From: JAGWBJ01 sp034423015
GTDB lineage: Bacteria; Chloroflexota; Dehalococcoidia; Lucifugimonadales; JAGWBF01
Assembly: GCA_034423015.1 (NCBI GenBank)
Contig: DAOUJG010000015.1
Coordinates: 1 to 64,000 of the forward strand
DNA: 64,000 nucleotides
Direction: 5' to 3'
Shown one piece after another: positions 17,529-25,537 of this stretch; positions within the stretch are counted from its first letter, which is position 1; each line of letters begins with the position of its first letter. Both the position numbers and the translations under genes were made by a program. The notes under the pieces are model-generated. The model did no database searches, was not told the origin of the DNA, and was given only the letters and a program-made list of their open reading frames with translations.

Positions 17529-19211
17529 CTATCCGCCGGCCTTGCGCCGGGCGATGGCGGCCTCGGCCCTGGGGCTTATGGCCCTCTGCACCGCCACGTT
17601 CACCAGCGCCGGCTTCCCCGAGGCGAAGGCCCGTTCCACGGCTGGGACCAGGTCCTCGGGGCGCTCGACCAGCTCTCCGTAGCCTCCCAGGCCTTCGACG
17701 ACCCTGTCGTACCGGGTCTGGAGCAGGTCGGTGGCGATGGGCCGGCCGTAGAGGCCAAGCTGGATCTGCCGGTCTATGCCCCACGCCGCGTCGTTTCCCA
17801 TGACAGCGACCAAAGGCAGGTCATGCCGCACGGCGGTGTCGAACTCCATGCCGTTGAACCCGAAGGCGCCGTCGCCCGTGAACATGACCACCCGGGCATC
17901 GGGATGGGCCAGCTTCGCGGCCATGGCCGTGGGCAGGGAGGAGCCCAGCATTCCCAGGCTGGACACGTAGAGCCATCTCCTGGGCGTTTGCGCCGCGTGG
18001 ATGGCCCGGCCGAAGTGACAGAAGTCCCCGCCGTCGAACACCAGGAAATCGTCGGGGCGCAGGAGGGTCTGCATGGCGCGGTGCACGTAGGTGGCGTGCA
18101 TGGGGGTCTCGGCGGCGGCCAGGGTGTCCAGCCATTCGTCCTGGGCCTCCCTCTCGGCCTGAAGCCTGTCCAGCCAGGGCAGACGGGGCCAGGAGTGTCG
18201 GGCCGCCTCGTCGGCAAGCTGCTCGACCACTCCGGCGATATCCCCCACGATCCCCACGTCGACGCCCCGGTTCCGGCCGATCTCGGCGGCGCTGGGGTCC
18301 ACCTGGACCATCCGGGCGTCGGCGGCGATGGCCGGGGGCAGCCCGTAACCGATGGTGTAGTCCTGCTTCCTTCCCAGCAGCAGGACCACGTCGGCCTCCC
18401 GGACCATGGCCGCGGCCCGGTTCAGCCCCCTCTCGAAGAAGCCGAAGCAGCTGGGATGGTCGTCGGCCACCAGTCCCCTGGCCTGGTCCTCGGTAAGGAT
18501 GGGGAGGTTGGTGGTCTCCACGAACCTTCGGAGCACCTCGCCGGCGTCGGCGTCGGCGGCCGCGCCCCCCACTACGATCATGGGGCGGCTGCCCTGGCGG
18601 AGCAGGTCGACGGCCTGTCGCACCAGCTCGGGCCTGGCCTGGGAGGCGGGGCCCGGCCGGTACTCCCGGGGCTGGTACAGGCTCACCTCCTCGTCGGAGA
18701 CCCGCTGCTCCTGTACGTCCATGGGGATGGTGAGGTGAACGGGGCCGCGTCGTCCGCTGAAGGCGGTCCTCATCGCCCTGGCGACGAACTCGGGGATACG
18801 CCGGGCGTCGTGGACCATCCACGAGCCCTTGGTTACGGGCGAGGCCATGTCCACCTGCTCGATCTCCTGCATGGCGCCCTGTCCCAGGTGGGCCAGGTCC
18901 GCGGACCCGGAGATGGAGACCACGGGACTGTCGGAGTGGAAGGCGTTGGCCAGTCCGGGGACGGCATTGGCGAACCCGGGGGTGGTGTAGCTGACCACGC
19001 CCGGTTGCCCGGTTATGCGCGCCCAGGCATCGGCCATATGGACGGCGGCCTGCTCGTGCCGGGTATCCACGTACCGGAAGTCCATATCGTGGAGCACGTC
19101 CAGGAGGGGCAGGATGTGGTCCCCCGCCAGCGTGAAGATGTTGTCCACGCCCTCCAGCTTGAGGGCCCTGCCGATGAGATGGCTGCCAGTAACCACTTGT
19201 GAACCGGACAT
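17529..19211 (-). CDS. TPP-dependent enzyme, acetolactate-synthase-like
   Basis: This 560-aa TPP-dependent decarboxylase/synthase-type protein has the PYR-domain Glu in DTRHEQAAVHMADAWAR (about residue 51). It also has HLTIPMDVQEQRV, a central domain with RPMIVVGGAAADADAG, and a PP domain with MFTGDGAFGFNGMEFDTA and VMGNDAAWGIDRQ. The GDG...NDxxWG Mg-TPP motif is canonical here, unlike the GDA of the neighbour at 15043-16689. No small regulatory subunit is adjacent; a catabolic decarboxylase or ligase is more likely than branched-chain synthesis. ATG 19211 is preceded by GGGAGG, whereas the longer frame from 19280 has no such site. It converges with the HNH gene. Confidence 0.86.
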   Translation of the reverse strand: MSGSQVVTGSHLIGRALKLEGVDNIFTLAGDHILPLLDVLHDMDFRYVDTRHEQAAVHMADAWARITGQPGVVSYTTPGFANAVPGLANAFHSDSPVVSISGSADLAHLGQGAMQEIEQVDMASPVTKGSWMVHDARRIPEFVARAMRTAFSGRRGPVHLTIPMDVQEQRVSDEEVSLYQPREYRPGPASQARPELVRQAVDLLRQGSRPMIVVGGAAADADAGEVLRRFVETTNLPILTEDQARGLVADDHPSCFGFFERGLNRAAAMVREADVVLLLGRKQDYTIGYGLPPAIAADARMVQVDPSAAEIGRNRGVDVGIVGDIAGVVEQLADEAARHSWPRLPWLDRLQAEREAQDEWLDTLAAAETPMHATYVHRAMQTLLRPDDFLVFDGGDFCHFGRAIHAAQTPRRWLYVSSLGMLGSSLPTAMAAKLAHPDARVVMFTGDGAFGFNGMEFDTAVRHDLPLVAVMGNDAAWGIDRQIQLGLYGRPIATDLLQTRYDRVVEGLGGYGELVERPEDLVPAVERAFASGKPALVNVAVQRAISPRAEAAIARRKAGG

Positions 19212-19291
19212 GGAAGACCTCCCGACGATGAAGGAACGACGAAACGATGCCATTATGGGCGAGCCCTGGGCGGGCGTCAACTCGGCCCAGG

Positions 19292-20278
19292 TCAGGCCAG
19301 GACGAAGACCAGGTAGACGCCCGCGACGTAGACGGGGACCATCACCGCGAGCCCGACGTTGCAGAGGGCCGCACGGACCCTGTCCCTGGCCATCACCTGG
19401 GCCAGGCCCAGGGCCATCAGGAGCACGGCTATCAGGCCCGCGGCAATGTGCTCCCGTCCCAGGGCCTCCACCAGGACCCCCTTCCGGTAGAAGGGGTCGG
19501 CCAGGGCGAGAATGAGGATGTTGAAGGCGCAGCTACCGTACAGGTTGCCGAAGGCCAGGTCCGACGCTCTCAGGCGGATGGCCGCGATGCTGGTGGACAC
19601 CTCGGGCATGCTGGTGACCATGGCTATGGCGATGACGCCCAGGAAGCTGGTGGCGAGGCCGGTGAGCTCTGCGATCTCCTCGACGCTGAAGGCAAGCCAC
19701 GGCGCGGCGACGATGACGCCCAGGGATGCCAGGCCGAACAGCGTCCACGCCCTGCGAAGGCTGGGCAGCCCGTCGGCGGCGGCCTCGGCCGGCTGACCCG
19801 TTGGGAGGGCCACGTAGACCAGGCGCATCGCCCCGAGATAGGTCCCCAGGATGAGGGCCGAAGACAGTCCTACGGACACCACGTCCAGACCGATGGGAAA
19901 GGCGATGAGGACGATGGCAAGGGCCGTGAGGGACGAGGAGGCCAGGACCAGCCACCCCTGCTCCGGCACGACTTGGTGGAAGAACCGGCGCCCGCCGAAG
20001 AGCAGGGCGACCGACGCGAGCACCAGCATGTTCACCATGTTGGAGCCCAGGATGTCCCCACCGGCAAGGTCGGGCTGGTCCCTGGTGGCCACGGTGATGT
20101 TGGTCAGGAGCTCCGGCAGGGACGTGGCCACCGACACCAGGATGGTGCCGACCCAGACCCTGCCCCAGCCCAGCCGGGCGGCGAGGACGTCCCCGTACCT
20201 TGCCAGGTACGCTCCACTGGCGATCACTAGGATGGCGCTGGCAACAAACAGGAGAAGTGCGGGCGCCAGGCCATTCAT
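19292..20278 (-). CDS. Sodium/calcium exchanger family (CaCA) membrane protein
   Basis: This 328-aa integral membrane protein has about ten hydrophobic segments and the two inverted alpha-repeats of cation/Ca antiporters. Repeat 1 is TILVSVATSLPELLTNI with GGDILGSNMVN; repeat 2 is AIAMVTSMPEVSTSIAA with LAFGNLYGSCAFN. The Ser-x-Pro-Glu and Gly-Ser-Asn/Gly-Ser-Cys residues line the ion site. It should exchange Na+ or H+ for Ca2+ at the cytoplasmic membrane. Length and topology are normal. It starts at ATG 20278 and ends 80 bases before the TPP gene on the same strand. Confidence 0.9.
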   Translation of the reverse strand: MNGLAPALLLFVASAILVIASGAYLARYGDVLAARLGWGRVWVGTILVSVATSLPELLTNITVATRDQPDLAGGDILGSNMVNMLVLASVALLFGGRRFFHQVVPEQGWLVLASSSLTALAIVLIAFPIGLDVVSVGLSSALILGTYLGAMRLVYVALPTGQPAEAAADGLPSLRRAWTLFGLASLGVIVAAPWLAFSVEEIAELTGLATSFLGVIAIAMVTSMPEVSTSIAAIRLRASDLAFGNLYGSCAFNILILALADPFYRKGVLVEALGREHIAAGLIAVLLMALGLAQVMARDRVRAALCNVGLAVMVPVYVAGVYLVFVLA

Positions 20279-20366
20279 GGGGTTAGGATAAACCCTGCCC
20301 CACGGTTTTTAAACGCTCAGCCGGGGCCCGTTATGCGGGAATCGCGAAGGGCCCATATCTCGTCGT

Positions 20367-21203
20367 CTACTGGCGGATGAGCTTGGTGAGGCGCTGCTCC
20401 GTCGGCTCGGCCACGTACAGGTCGCCGTGGGAGTCGCCGTACAGGCCGTGGGGAACGTTGAGGACGGGCCTTCCGCGGGCGATCATGGTGCCGCTGCTTC
20501 CGTCGAAGACGCTGAGCCTGGGCACCAAGTCACCCACGTAGACGGCGCCGTCCGCATCCACGTAGACGTCGGTGGGCCTGAAGAAGTCGGTCCACTGGTC
20601 GATGAACTCGCCCTCGGGGGTAAACACCTGCACTCGGCCATGCTCCCGGTCGGTGACGTACACTCTTTCGTTGCCATCGACCCAAATCCCGTGGGGAACG
20701 CTGAACTGTCCGGGGCCCTTTCCGGGAGACCCCCAGGAGAGGATCAGGTCCCCGTTGGCCGAGAACCTGTGCACCCGGGAGTTGGCATAGCCGTCGGCCA
20801 CGTATATATCGCCGTTGGGCGCCACGGCAACGTCGGCGGGGTGGTTGAAGGGCTCCTGGAATGCCGGCTTCTCCTCGGTTCCCAGGGTCATCACCACGGT
20901 CCCGTCCAGGGTGCACTTGACGACGGTATGGGCGTCCCGGTTGCCCAGGTAGACGTGGTCGTCGTCGCTGATGTATATGCCGTGGGCGTCGATGAACATG
21001 CCGGAGCCCCACGACCCCAGGTACTTGCCGTCACGGTCGAATATGACGACGGGAGGATCCTTGCGCTGGAAGGCATAGACCCTGTCATGGGAATCCACGC
21101 CCACGTGACTCACGCCCCCCAGGTCCATCCCATCGGGGAGCTCACCCCAGGGACGTACCACCTCGTAGACGTAGTTCCCCGTACCGGCAATCAGCTTGGT
21201 CAT
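20367..21203 (-). CDS. NHL-repeat beta-propeller protein
   Basis: This 278-aa NHL propeller is closely related to the protein at 2897-3775. Both start with a GxYxYxxVRxWGxLPDG strand, followed by RVYxFQRKDPPV and FDRDGxxLxSWG, then repeated NHL blades (FNHPADVAVAPNGDIYVADG, NSRVHRFSANGDL, FSVPHGIWVDGNERVYVTD). It has six blades, no signal peptide and no extra domain. ATG 21203 is preferred to the GTG at 21215 because the GAAGGGG site is then at normal spacing. It is flanked by genes on the same strand but with gaps of about 90 and 140 bases, so it is probably transcribed alone. Confidence 0.8.
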   Translation of the reverse strand: MTKLIAGTGNYVYEVVRPWGELPDGMDLGGVSHVGVDSHDRVYAFQRKDPPVVIFDRDGKYLGSWGSGMFIDAHGIYISDDDHVYLGNRDAHTVVKCTLDGTVVMTLGTEEKPAFQEPFNHPADVAVAPNGDIYVADGYANSRVHRFSANGDLILSWGSPGKGPGQFSVPHGIWVDGNERVYVTDREHGRVQVFTPEGEFIDQWTDFFRPTDVYVDADGAVYVGDLVPRLSVFDGSSGTMIARGRPVLNVPHGLYGDSHGDLYVAEPTEQRLTKLIRQ

Positions 21204-21346
21204 ATCGGACGCCACCCCTTCCGCATGGAGATGTTACGCAACCACCTCCCCGCACCCGTGGCCTCCGGCCCGGGAGCCGGAGCGACGGTGGAGAGGGGAC
21301 TCCCTACATCAGACCCGAGGTCGGGCCTCGCCGGGGAGAGGGCAAG

Positions 21347-22330
21347 CTAGTCGAACAGATGACAGGAGACGGTATGCCCCGGCGCCATCTCCTTCACCTT
21401 GGGCTCCTCCGAGATACACCGGTCGAAGGCCCAGGGACACCGGGTGTGGAAACGGCACCCGGCGGGAGGATTGGCCGGAGAGGGCACCTCTCCAGTGAGC
21501 ACGATCTCGTCCCGCTCGATGTCCGGGCGGGTGGAGAGGGCCGCGGAGATCAGCGCCTTGGTGTAGGGGTGCAGCGGGTTGGTGAACAGCTCCTCGGACT
21601 CGGCGAACTCCACTATCTGACCCAGATACATCACCGCCACCCGGTGGCTGAGGTATCGAACGGTGGCCAGGTTGTGGGCGATGAGCAGGTAGCTGACGCC
21701 GTACTCCGCCTGCAGGTCCTTGAGCATGTTCATGATCTGAGCGCGGATGGACACGTCCAGGGCCGACACGGGCTCGTCCAGCACGATGATCCGTGGGTTC
21801 AGGGACAGGGCGCGTGCCACGGCGACACGCTGGCGCTGGCCGCCACTGAACTCGTGGGGGTAGTTGTCGATGGAGTTAGGGTCCAGCCCGACGTCGTTCA
21901 GGAGCTGGGCCACCCTGTCCCCCAACTCCGAGCTCCTGGAGGAGAGCCCCTTGTTCACCATCAGCGGCTCGCCGATGATGAAGCGGGCCCGCATCCTGGG
22001 GCTGAGGGAGCTCCAGGGGTCTTGGAACACGGCCTGCACCGCTCCTCGATAGTCGTGGAGCTGGGTGGTGGTGAACCCACCGATGTCGTTGCCCTCGAAC
22101 TCGATGCTTCCCTCGGTGGGCGTCTCCAGCAGCAGCACCATCTTGGCCGTGGTCGTCTTGCCGCAGCCGGACTCTCCCACTAGGCTGAAGGTCTCGCCGG
22201 CCCGGATGTCGAAGGTGATGCCGTCGACGGCCCGGATCATGGCCTTGATCCCGCTCCACGGCATCGAGCCCTTGACGGGGAAGTGCTTCTTGAGGTCCTT
22301 TATGTCCAGGAGTACCGTTTGCTCACTCAT
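21347..22330 (-). CDS. Oligopeptide ABC transporter ATP-binding protein (OppF-type)
   Basis: This 327-aa ATPase of the OppF/DppF class energises peptide import on the inner face of the membrane. Walker A is GESGCGKTTTAK, the Q-loop region VFQDPWSSLSP, the signature FSGGQRQRVAVARAL, and Walker B IIVLDEPVSALD. The C-terminal oligopeptide-transporter extension with GCRFHTRCPWAF is present, whose cysteines resemble the Fe-S-binding motif reported in this family. Its start overlaps the end of the oppD-type gene by 8 bases, indicating coupled translation. It forms one transporter with the permeases at 27889-30234. Confidence 0.93.
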   Translation of the reverse strand: MSEQTVLLDIKDLKKHFPVKGSMPWSGIKAMIRAVDGITFDIRAGETFSLVGESGCGKTTTAKMVLLLETPTEGSIEFEGNDIGGFTTTQLHDYRGAVQAVFQDPWSSLSPRMRARFIIGEPLMVNKGLSSRSSELGDRVAQLLNDVGLDPNSIDNYPHEFSGGQRQRVAVARALSLNPRIIVLDEPVSALDVSIRAQIMNMLKDLQAEYGVSYLLIAHNLATVRYLSHRVAVMYLGQIVEFAESEELFTNPLHPYTKALISAALSTRPDIERDEIVLTGEVPSPANPPAGCRFHTRCPWAFDRCISEEPKVKEMAPGHTVSCHLFD

Positions 22331-23381
22331 TGTACCTCCAGCAGCTCACCGTGCGCCCGTCCTCGAGCACCGTCTGGTCGGGGTACGTCTCCCGGCACTT
22401 GTCCATCACGTAGGCGCAGCGGGCGGCGAAGGGGCAACCCTCCCCGATGGCGTAGATGGACGGAGGCTGGCCGTCGATGGACGTAAGGCGGTCGACCCGC
22501 TCGTCCACGTCGGGCACCGAGTTCACCAGGGCCTCGGTGTAGGGGTGGGCCGGGTTGGAGAAGAGGTCCCTGGTGTCGGCAAGCTCCACGATCCGCCCGG
22601 CATACATGACGGCCACACGGTCGCACATCCTGGCGACGATGCCAAAGTCGTGGGTGATGAACAGGATGGACAGGTTGCGGTCCTTTTGCAGGTCCTTGAG
22701 CAGGGCCAGGTAGGCCGCCTGCACCGTCACGTCCAGGGACGTGGTCGGCTCGTCGGCAATCAGCACCTGGGGGTCGCAGGACAGGCCGATGGCGCCCACA
22801 GCCCGCTGCCGCATGCCGCCGCTGAACTGGTGGGGGAAGCTGCCCAGCCGCGTCTCGGGAGCGGGAATCCGCACCGACTTCATCAGCTCGATGGCCTTCT
22901 CGAAGAGGTTCTTGCCCGCCAGCCTCTGGTGGAGGCGCAGGGGCTCGTAGAGCTGGTTGCCGACGGTGAGCACGGGGTTGAGGGCCGTCATGGGGTCCTG
23001 CAGGACCATGGATATGCTCTTGCCCCTCACCCTCCGCATCTCCGCGCTGCTCTTCTGCAGCAGGTCCTCGCCGTTGAGCAGTATCTGCCCGCCCACGATT
23101 CGGGAAGCCGGCTTGGGGTTCAGCTGCATGATGGACAGCATGGTTACGCTCTTGCCGCAGCCGGACTCGCCAACGATGCCCAGGGTCTCCCCCTCGTGCA
23201 GGTCGAAGGAGACTCCATCCACGGCCTTCCCCACGCCCCTCTGGCCGAAGAAGTAGGACTGCAGGTTCCGCACGCTCAGGACCACCTTGCCGTTGCCCTG
23301 CCCATTGGCCGCAGTGGCGGTGGCGGTCCCGGCCTCGGCCGCGCCCCTGGTGGTCTCTTCCTTGTCTACTGTCTGTTCCAT
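22323..23381 (-). CDS. Oligopeptide ABC transporter ATP-binding protein (OppD-type)
   Basis: This 352-aa ATPase has Walker A (GESGCGKSVTMLS), signature (FSGGMRQRAVGAIGL), Walker B (VLIADEPTTSLD) and the OppD C-terminal domain with GCPFAARCAYVMDKC. An unusual N-terminal Ala/Thr-rich segment of about 30 residues precedes the first strand. ATG 23381 is chosen for its GGAGAG site, over a TTG seven codons earlier. It is transcribed from an extended -10 promoter at 23482-23474 and followed by the overlapping oppF-type gene. Confidence 0.93.
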   Translation of the reverse strand: MEQTVDKEETTRGAAEAGTATATAANGQGNGKVVLSVRNLQSYFFGQRGVGKAVDGVSFDLHEGETLGIVGESGCGKSVTMLSIMQLNPKPASRIVGGQILLNGEDLLQKSSAEMRRVRGKSISMVLQDPMTALNPVLTVGNQLYEPLRLHQRLAGKNLFEKAIELMKSVRIPAPETRLGSFPHQFSGGMRQRAVGAIGLSCDPQVLIADEPTTSLDVTVQAAYLALLKDLQKDRNLSILFITHDFGIVARMCDRVAVMYAGRIVELADTRDLFSNPAHPYTEALVNSVPDVDERVDRLTSIDGQPPSIYAIGEGCPFAARCAYVMDKCRETYPDQTVLEDGRTVSCWRYNE

Positions 23382-23473
23382 AGCTAACTCTCCGTGTCCC
23401 AAGGGTGTGTCATTGGCAGTGTACGATGGATGCCGCGCGACCGTTTCCGGACCGCCGGTTTTCGCGTTGGCGA

Positions 23474-23482
23474 ATTATACCA
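23474..23482 (-). promoter_or_regulatory. Extended -10 promoter of the oppD-oppF pair
   Basis: The minus strand reads TGGTATAAT, a TGn-extended perfect -10, about 90 bases upstream of the oppD-type ATG; no clear -35 is present. It lies just downstream of the terminator that ends the binding-protein gene, so the ATPases have their own promoter. Confidence 0.55.
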
Positions 23483-23515
23483 CACCATTCGGTACCGGGC
23501 TACCAGCCGGAATTG

Positions 23516-23548
23516 GGACAACCCCCCTGAGGCTCAGGGGGGTTGTCC
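23516..23548 (-). terminator. Strong terminator hairpin after the first binding-protein gene
   Basis: A perfect 15-bp stem (left arm from 23516, right arm to 23548, ggacaacccccctga / tcaggggggttgtcc) closes a 3-base loop. It lies 31 bases beyond the stop at 23579, on the minus strand. It insulates oppD-oppF from the highly expressed lipoprotein gene. Confidence 0.8.
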
Positions 23549-23578
23549 GGCCCAGACCGGTCTAGTCCCAAGCCCGGC

Positions 23579-25468
23579 CTAGCTACAGGGCTCCGCCGTG
23601 TTGAACATCAGGGCGACCTGGGTGCCGTTCAAGGGCGTCCAGCCGCACACGGTCTCAGGGTTGCCCGCGTATATCACGTCCCGGAAGGCGATGGGGATGT
23701 TGACGTACTCGTCGTACATCAGCTTGGCCACCTGCTGGGCCAGGGCCTTTCGGGTTGTGGGGTCCGTGTCCGAGGCGTACTGGAGCCTAAGGTCTATGTA
23801 CTTGTCGCTCCATATCCCGTCCACGGAGCCGCCTACTGCGAGCCAGAGCCCGTGGGTCCGTATCTTCTCGCCGAAGTTCCTGGCGGCGGGTATCACGTGC
23901 ACGCCAGAGGGGTTCTGTACCCCCTGGTCCGACAGGAGCTGGTCGGACCGCACCAGCGATTGCACGGCAGTCCAGTCGATGGGAACCAGCTCCGCGTCGA
24001 TGCCTATGGCCTTGTAGTAGGTGACGGCCGCATCCTGGGCGTCGACCATCTCCGGGGCTACGCCGAAGGAGAAGGCGTAGACGGTCATCTCCATGTTGGG
24101 GCAGTGCTCGTCGATGAGCCTCTTTGCCTCTTCGGGATCGAACCCGTAGGGCTGGAGGTCCGGCCGAAAGCCCTCGTCGTAGGGGGTGAAGAAGGGGCTG
24201 GCCGTCAGGCTGTAGGTGCCCGGCGCGTAAAGGGCCGACGCGATGGCCTGCACGTCCACGGCCAGGTTCAGGGCCTTGCGCACCTCCAGCTTGTTGGTGC
24301 AGTGGGCGGGGTCCCGGCTCTGGTAGAAGTTCAGGTACAGGGTGTCGCCCTGCTTGGGTCCAACCACGTCCAGTCCCGCGGCCCGTATCTCCTCCACGAA
24401 GGCCCCGGAGCTCACGGCCAGGTCCACCTCACCCGTCCGGACCTGGGCCACCCGGGGGGCGTCCTCCACGGTGAGGATGATCTCCATCTCGTCGAACTGG
24501 GCCTTGAAGGCGGGGCTGTAGTAGCCGTCCCACTTCTCGAAAGAGTTGGAGGTGCCGAGGCTGCGGCCCACCCAGTCCCACGGGCCGGTGCCGGGGGCCC
24601 CGGCATCCTCCCAGGCCTGGGAGTTGCCGCCGACCTCCTCCCACTTCCTCTTGGAGGACAGGTAGGAGTCGGCCGCCGCCTTGGGGGCCAGTATATCGTA
24701 CAGGAAGGGCTCGTCCCGGGTGAGATTGATCCTCAGCGTGTCCGAGCTGACGATCTCCACGCTGTCCAGTATCTGTATCCACGTGCCGCAGTACAGGCAG
24801 AAGGCGCCTGCGGCCTCCTCGGTGGCCAGAAGCTCGATGGCCCCCCGGGCGTCCTCGACGGTGTAGTCGTCCCCGTCGTGGAACTTGATGCCCTCTTTGA
24901 TGGTGAACTCGTAGGTCCTGCCGTCGATCTGCTCCCAGCTCTTGGAGAGGCCCCACTGGTTGGTGAACTGGTTGTCGACGGTCAACCCCATGAGATGGTC
25001 CGCATAGTTGGCCACGTGGGCGATGCCCGACAGGGTGCCGGCCTTGTGAGGAGCGATCTCTTCACTGGCGAAGTTGTTCAAGGCGACGGTCAGCTTCCGC
25101 TTCTCCTCCATCGCGACAAAGGGCGTAGGCGTGGGCGCAGGCGTCGCCGTGGGCGGGATCGCCGCCACGGCCTGGGACACCGCATCAGATACCGCCTTGT
25201 CTATCGCCATGGCCAGCTCTTCGCCGGTGACCCCCGACTCGGCGGTGGCCGCGGTCGCCGCCTCCACTATCGCCTGGATCTCCTCGGCGCTGGCGCCCGG
25301 CTGGGCCTGGGCGGCAACGGCCGCCGCCACCAGGGAGCTGATCTCCTCGGCGGACATGTCGGCGGATGGGGCCGGAGCAGCCGTGGGGTCCTCCCCGGCG
25401 CACGCAGCTGCCAGGACGAACAGGAGCGCCATGGGGACCAGCAGGACCAGCAACCGTCGAGCCTTCAC
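23579..25468 (-). CDS. Peptide ABC transporter substrate-binding lipoprotein (SBP_bac_5)
   Basis: This 629-aa lipoprotein starts with a signal peptide and lipobox (MKARRLLVLLVPM...LAAACAG, Cys at about 23). A long Ala/Glu-rich linker (about 25-115) is built of about 22-residue units of the type SAEEIxxxVxAA and ends in TATPAPTPTP. The family 5 solute-binding domain starts near EKRKLTVALN and contains TYEFTIKEGIKFHDGD and NKLEVRKALNLAVD. It captures peptides or similar solutes outside the membrane. The start is GTG 25468 with GAGGAGG upstream. The adjacent gene at 25538-27568 is a close tandem duplicate. Confidence 0.9.
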   Translation of the reverse strand: MKARRLLVLLVPMALLFVLAAACAGEDPTAAPAPSADMSAEEISSLVAAAVAAQAQPGASAEEIQAIVEAATAATAESGVTGEELAMAIDKAVSDAVSQAVAAIPPTATPAPTPTPFVAMEEKRKLTVALNNFASEEIAPHKAGTLSGIAHVANYADHLMGLTVDNQFTNQWGLSKSWEQIDGRTYEFTIKEGIKFHDGDDYTVEDARGAIELLATEEAAGAFCLYCGTWIQILDSVEIVSSDTLRINLTRDEPFLYDILAPKAAADSYLSSKRKWEEVGGNSQAWEDAGAPGTGPWDWVGRSLGTSNSFEKWDGYYSPAFKAQFDEMEIILTVEDAPRVAQVRTGEVDLAVSSGAFVEEIRAAGLDVVGPKQGDTLYLNFYQSRDPAHCTNKLEVRKALNLAVDVQAIASALYAPGTYSLTASPFFTPYDEGFRPDLQPYGFDPEEAKRLIDEHCPNMEMTVYAFSFGVAPEMVDAQDAAVTYYKAIGIDAELVPIDWTAVQSLVRSDQLLSDQGVQNPSGVHVIPAARNFGEKIRTHGLWLAVGGSVDGIWSDKYIDLRLQYASDTDPTTRKALAQQVAKLMYDEYVNIPIAFRDVIYAGNPETVCGWTPLNGTQVALMFNTAEPCS

Positions 25469-25515
25469 TTAACCCTCCTCTTTACTTAGGAGCACATGCA
25501 GCACTAGGACCGGCC

Positions 25516-25533
25516 GGCGCTGCAAGCAGCGCC
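25516..25533 (-). terminator. Hairpin between the two binding-protein genes
   Basis: An 8-bp perfect stem, ggcgctgc (25516-25523) with gcagcgcc (25526-25533), lies just past the stop of the upstream binding-protein gene (25538). It could partially terminate transcription or stabilise the upstream message end. No T-tract is present, so confidence is moderate. Confidence 0.45.
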
Positions 25534-25537
25534 TCCC

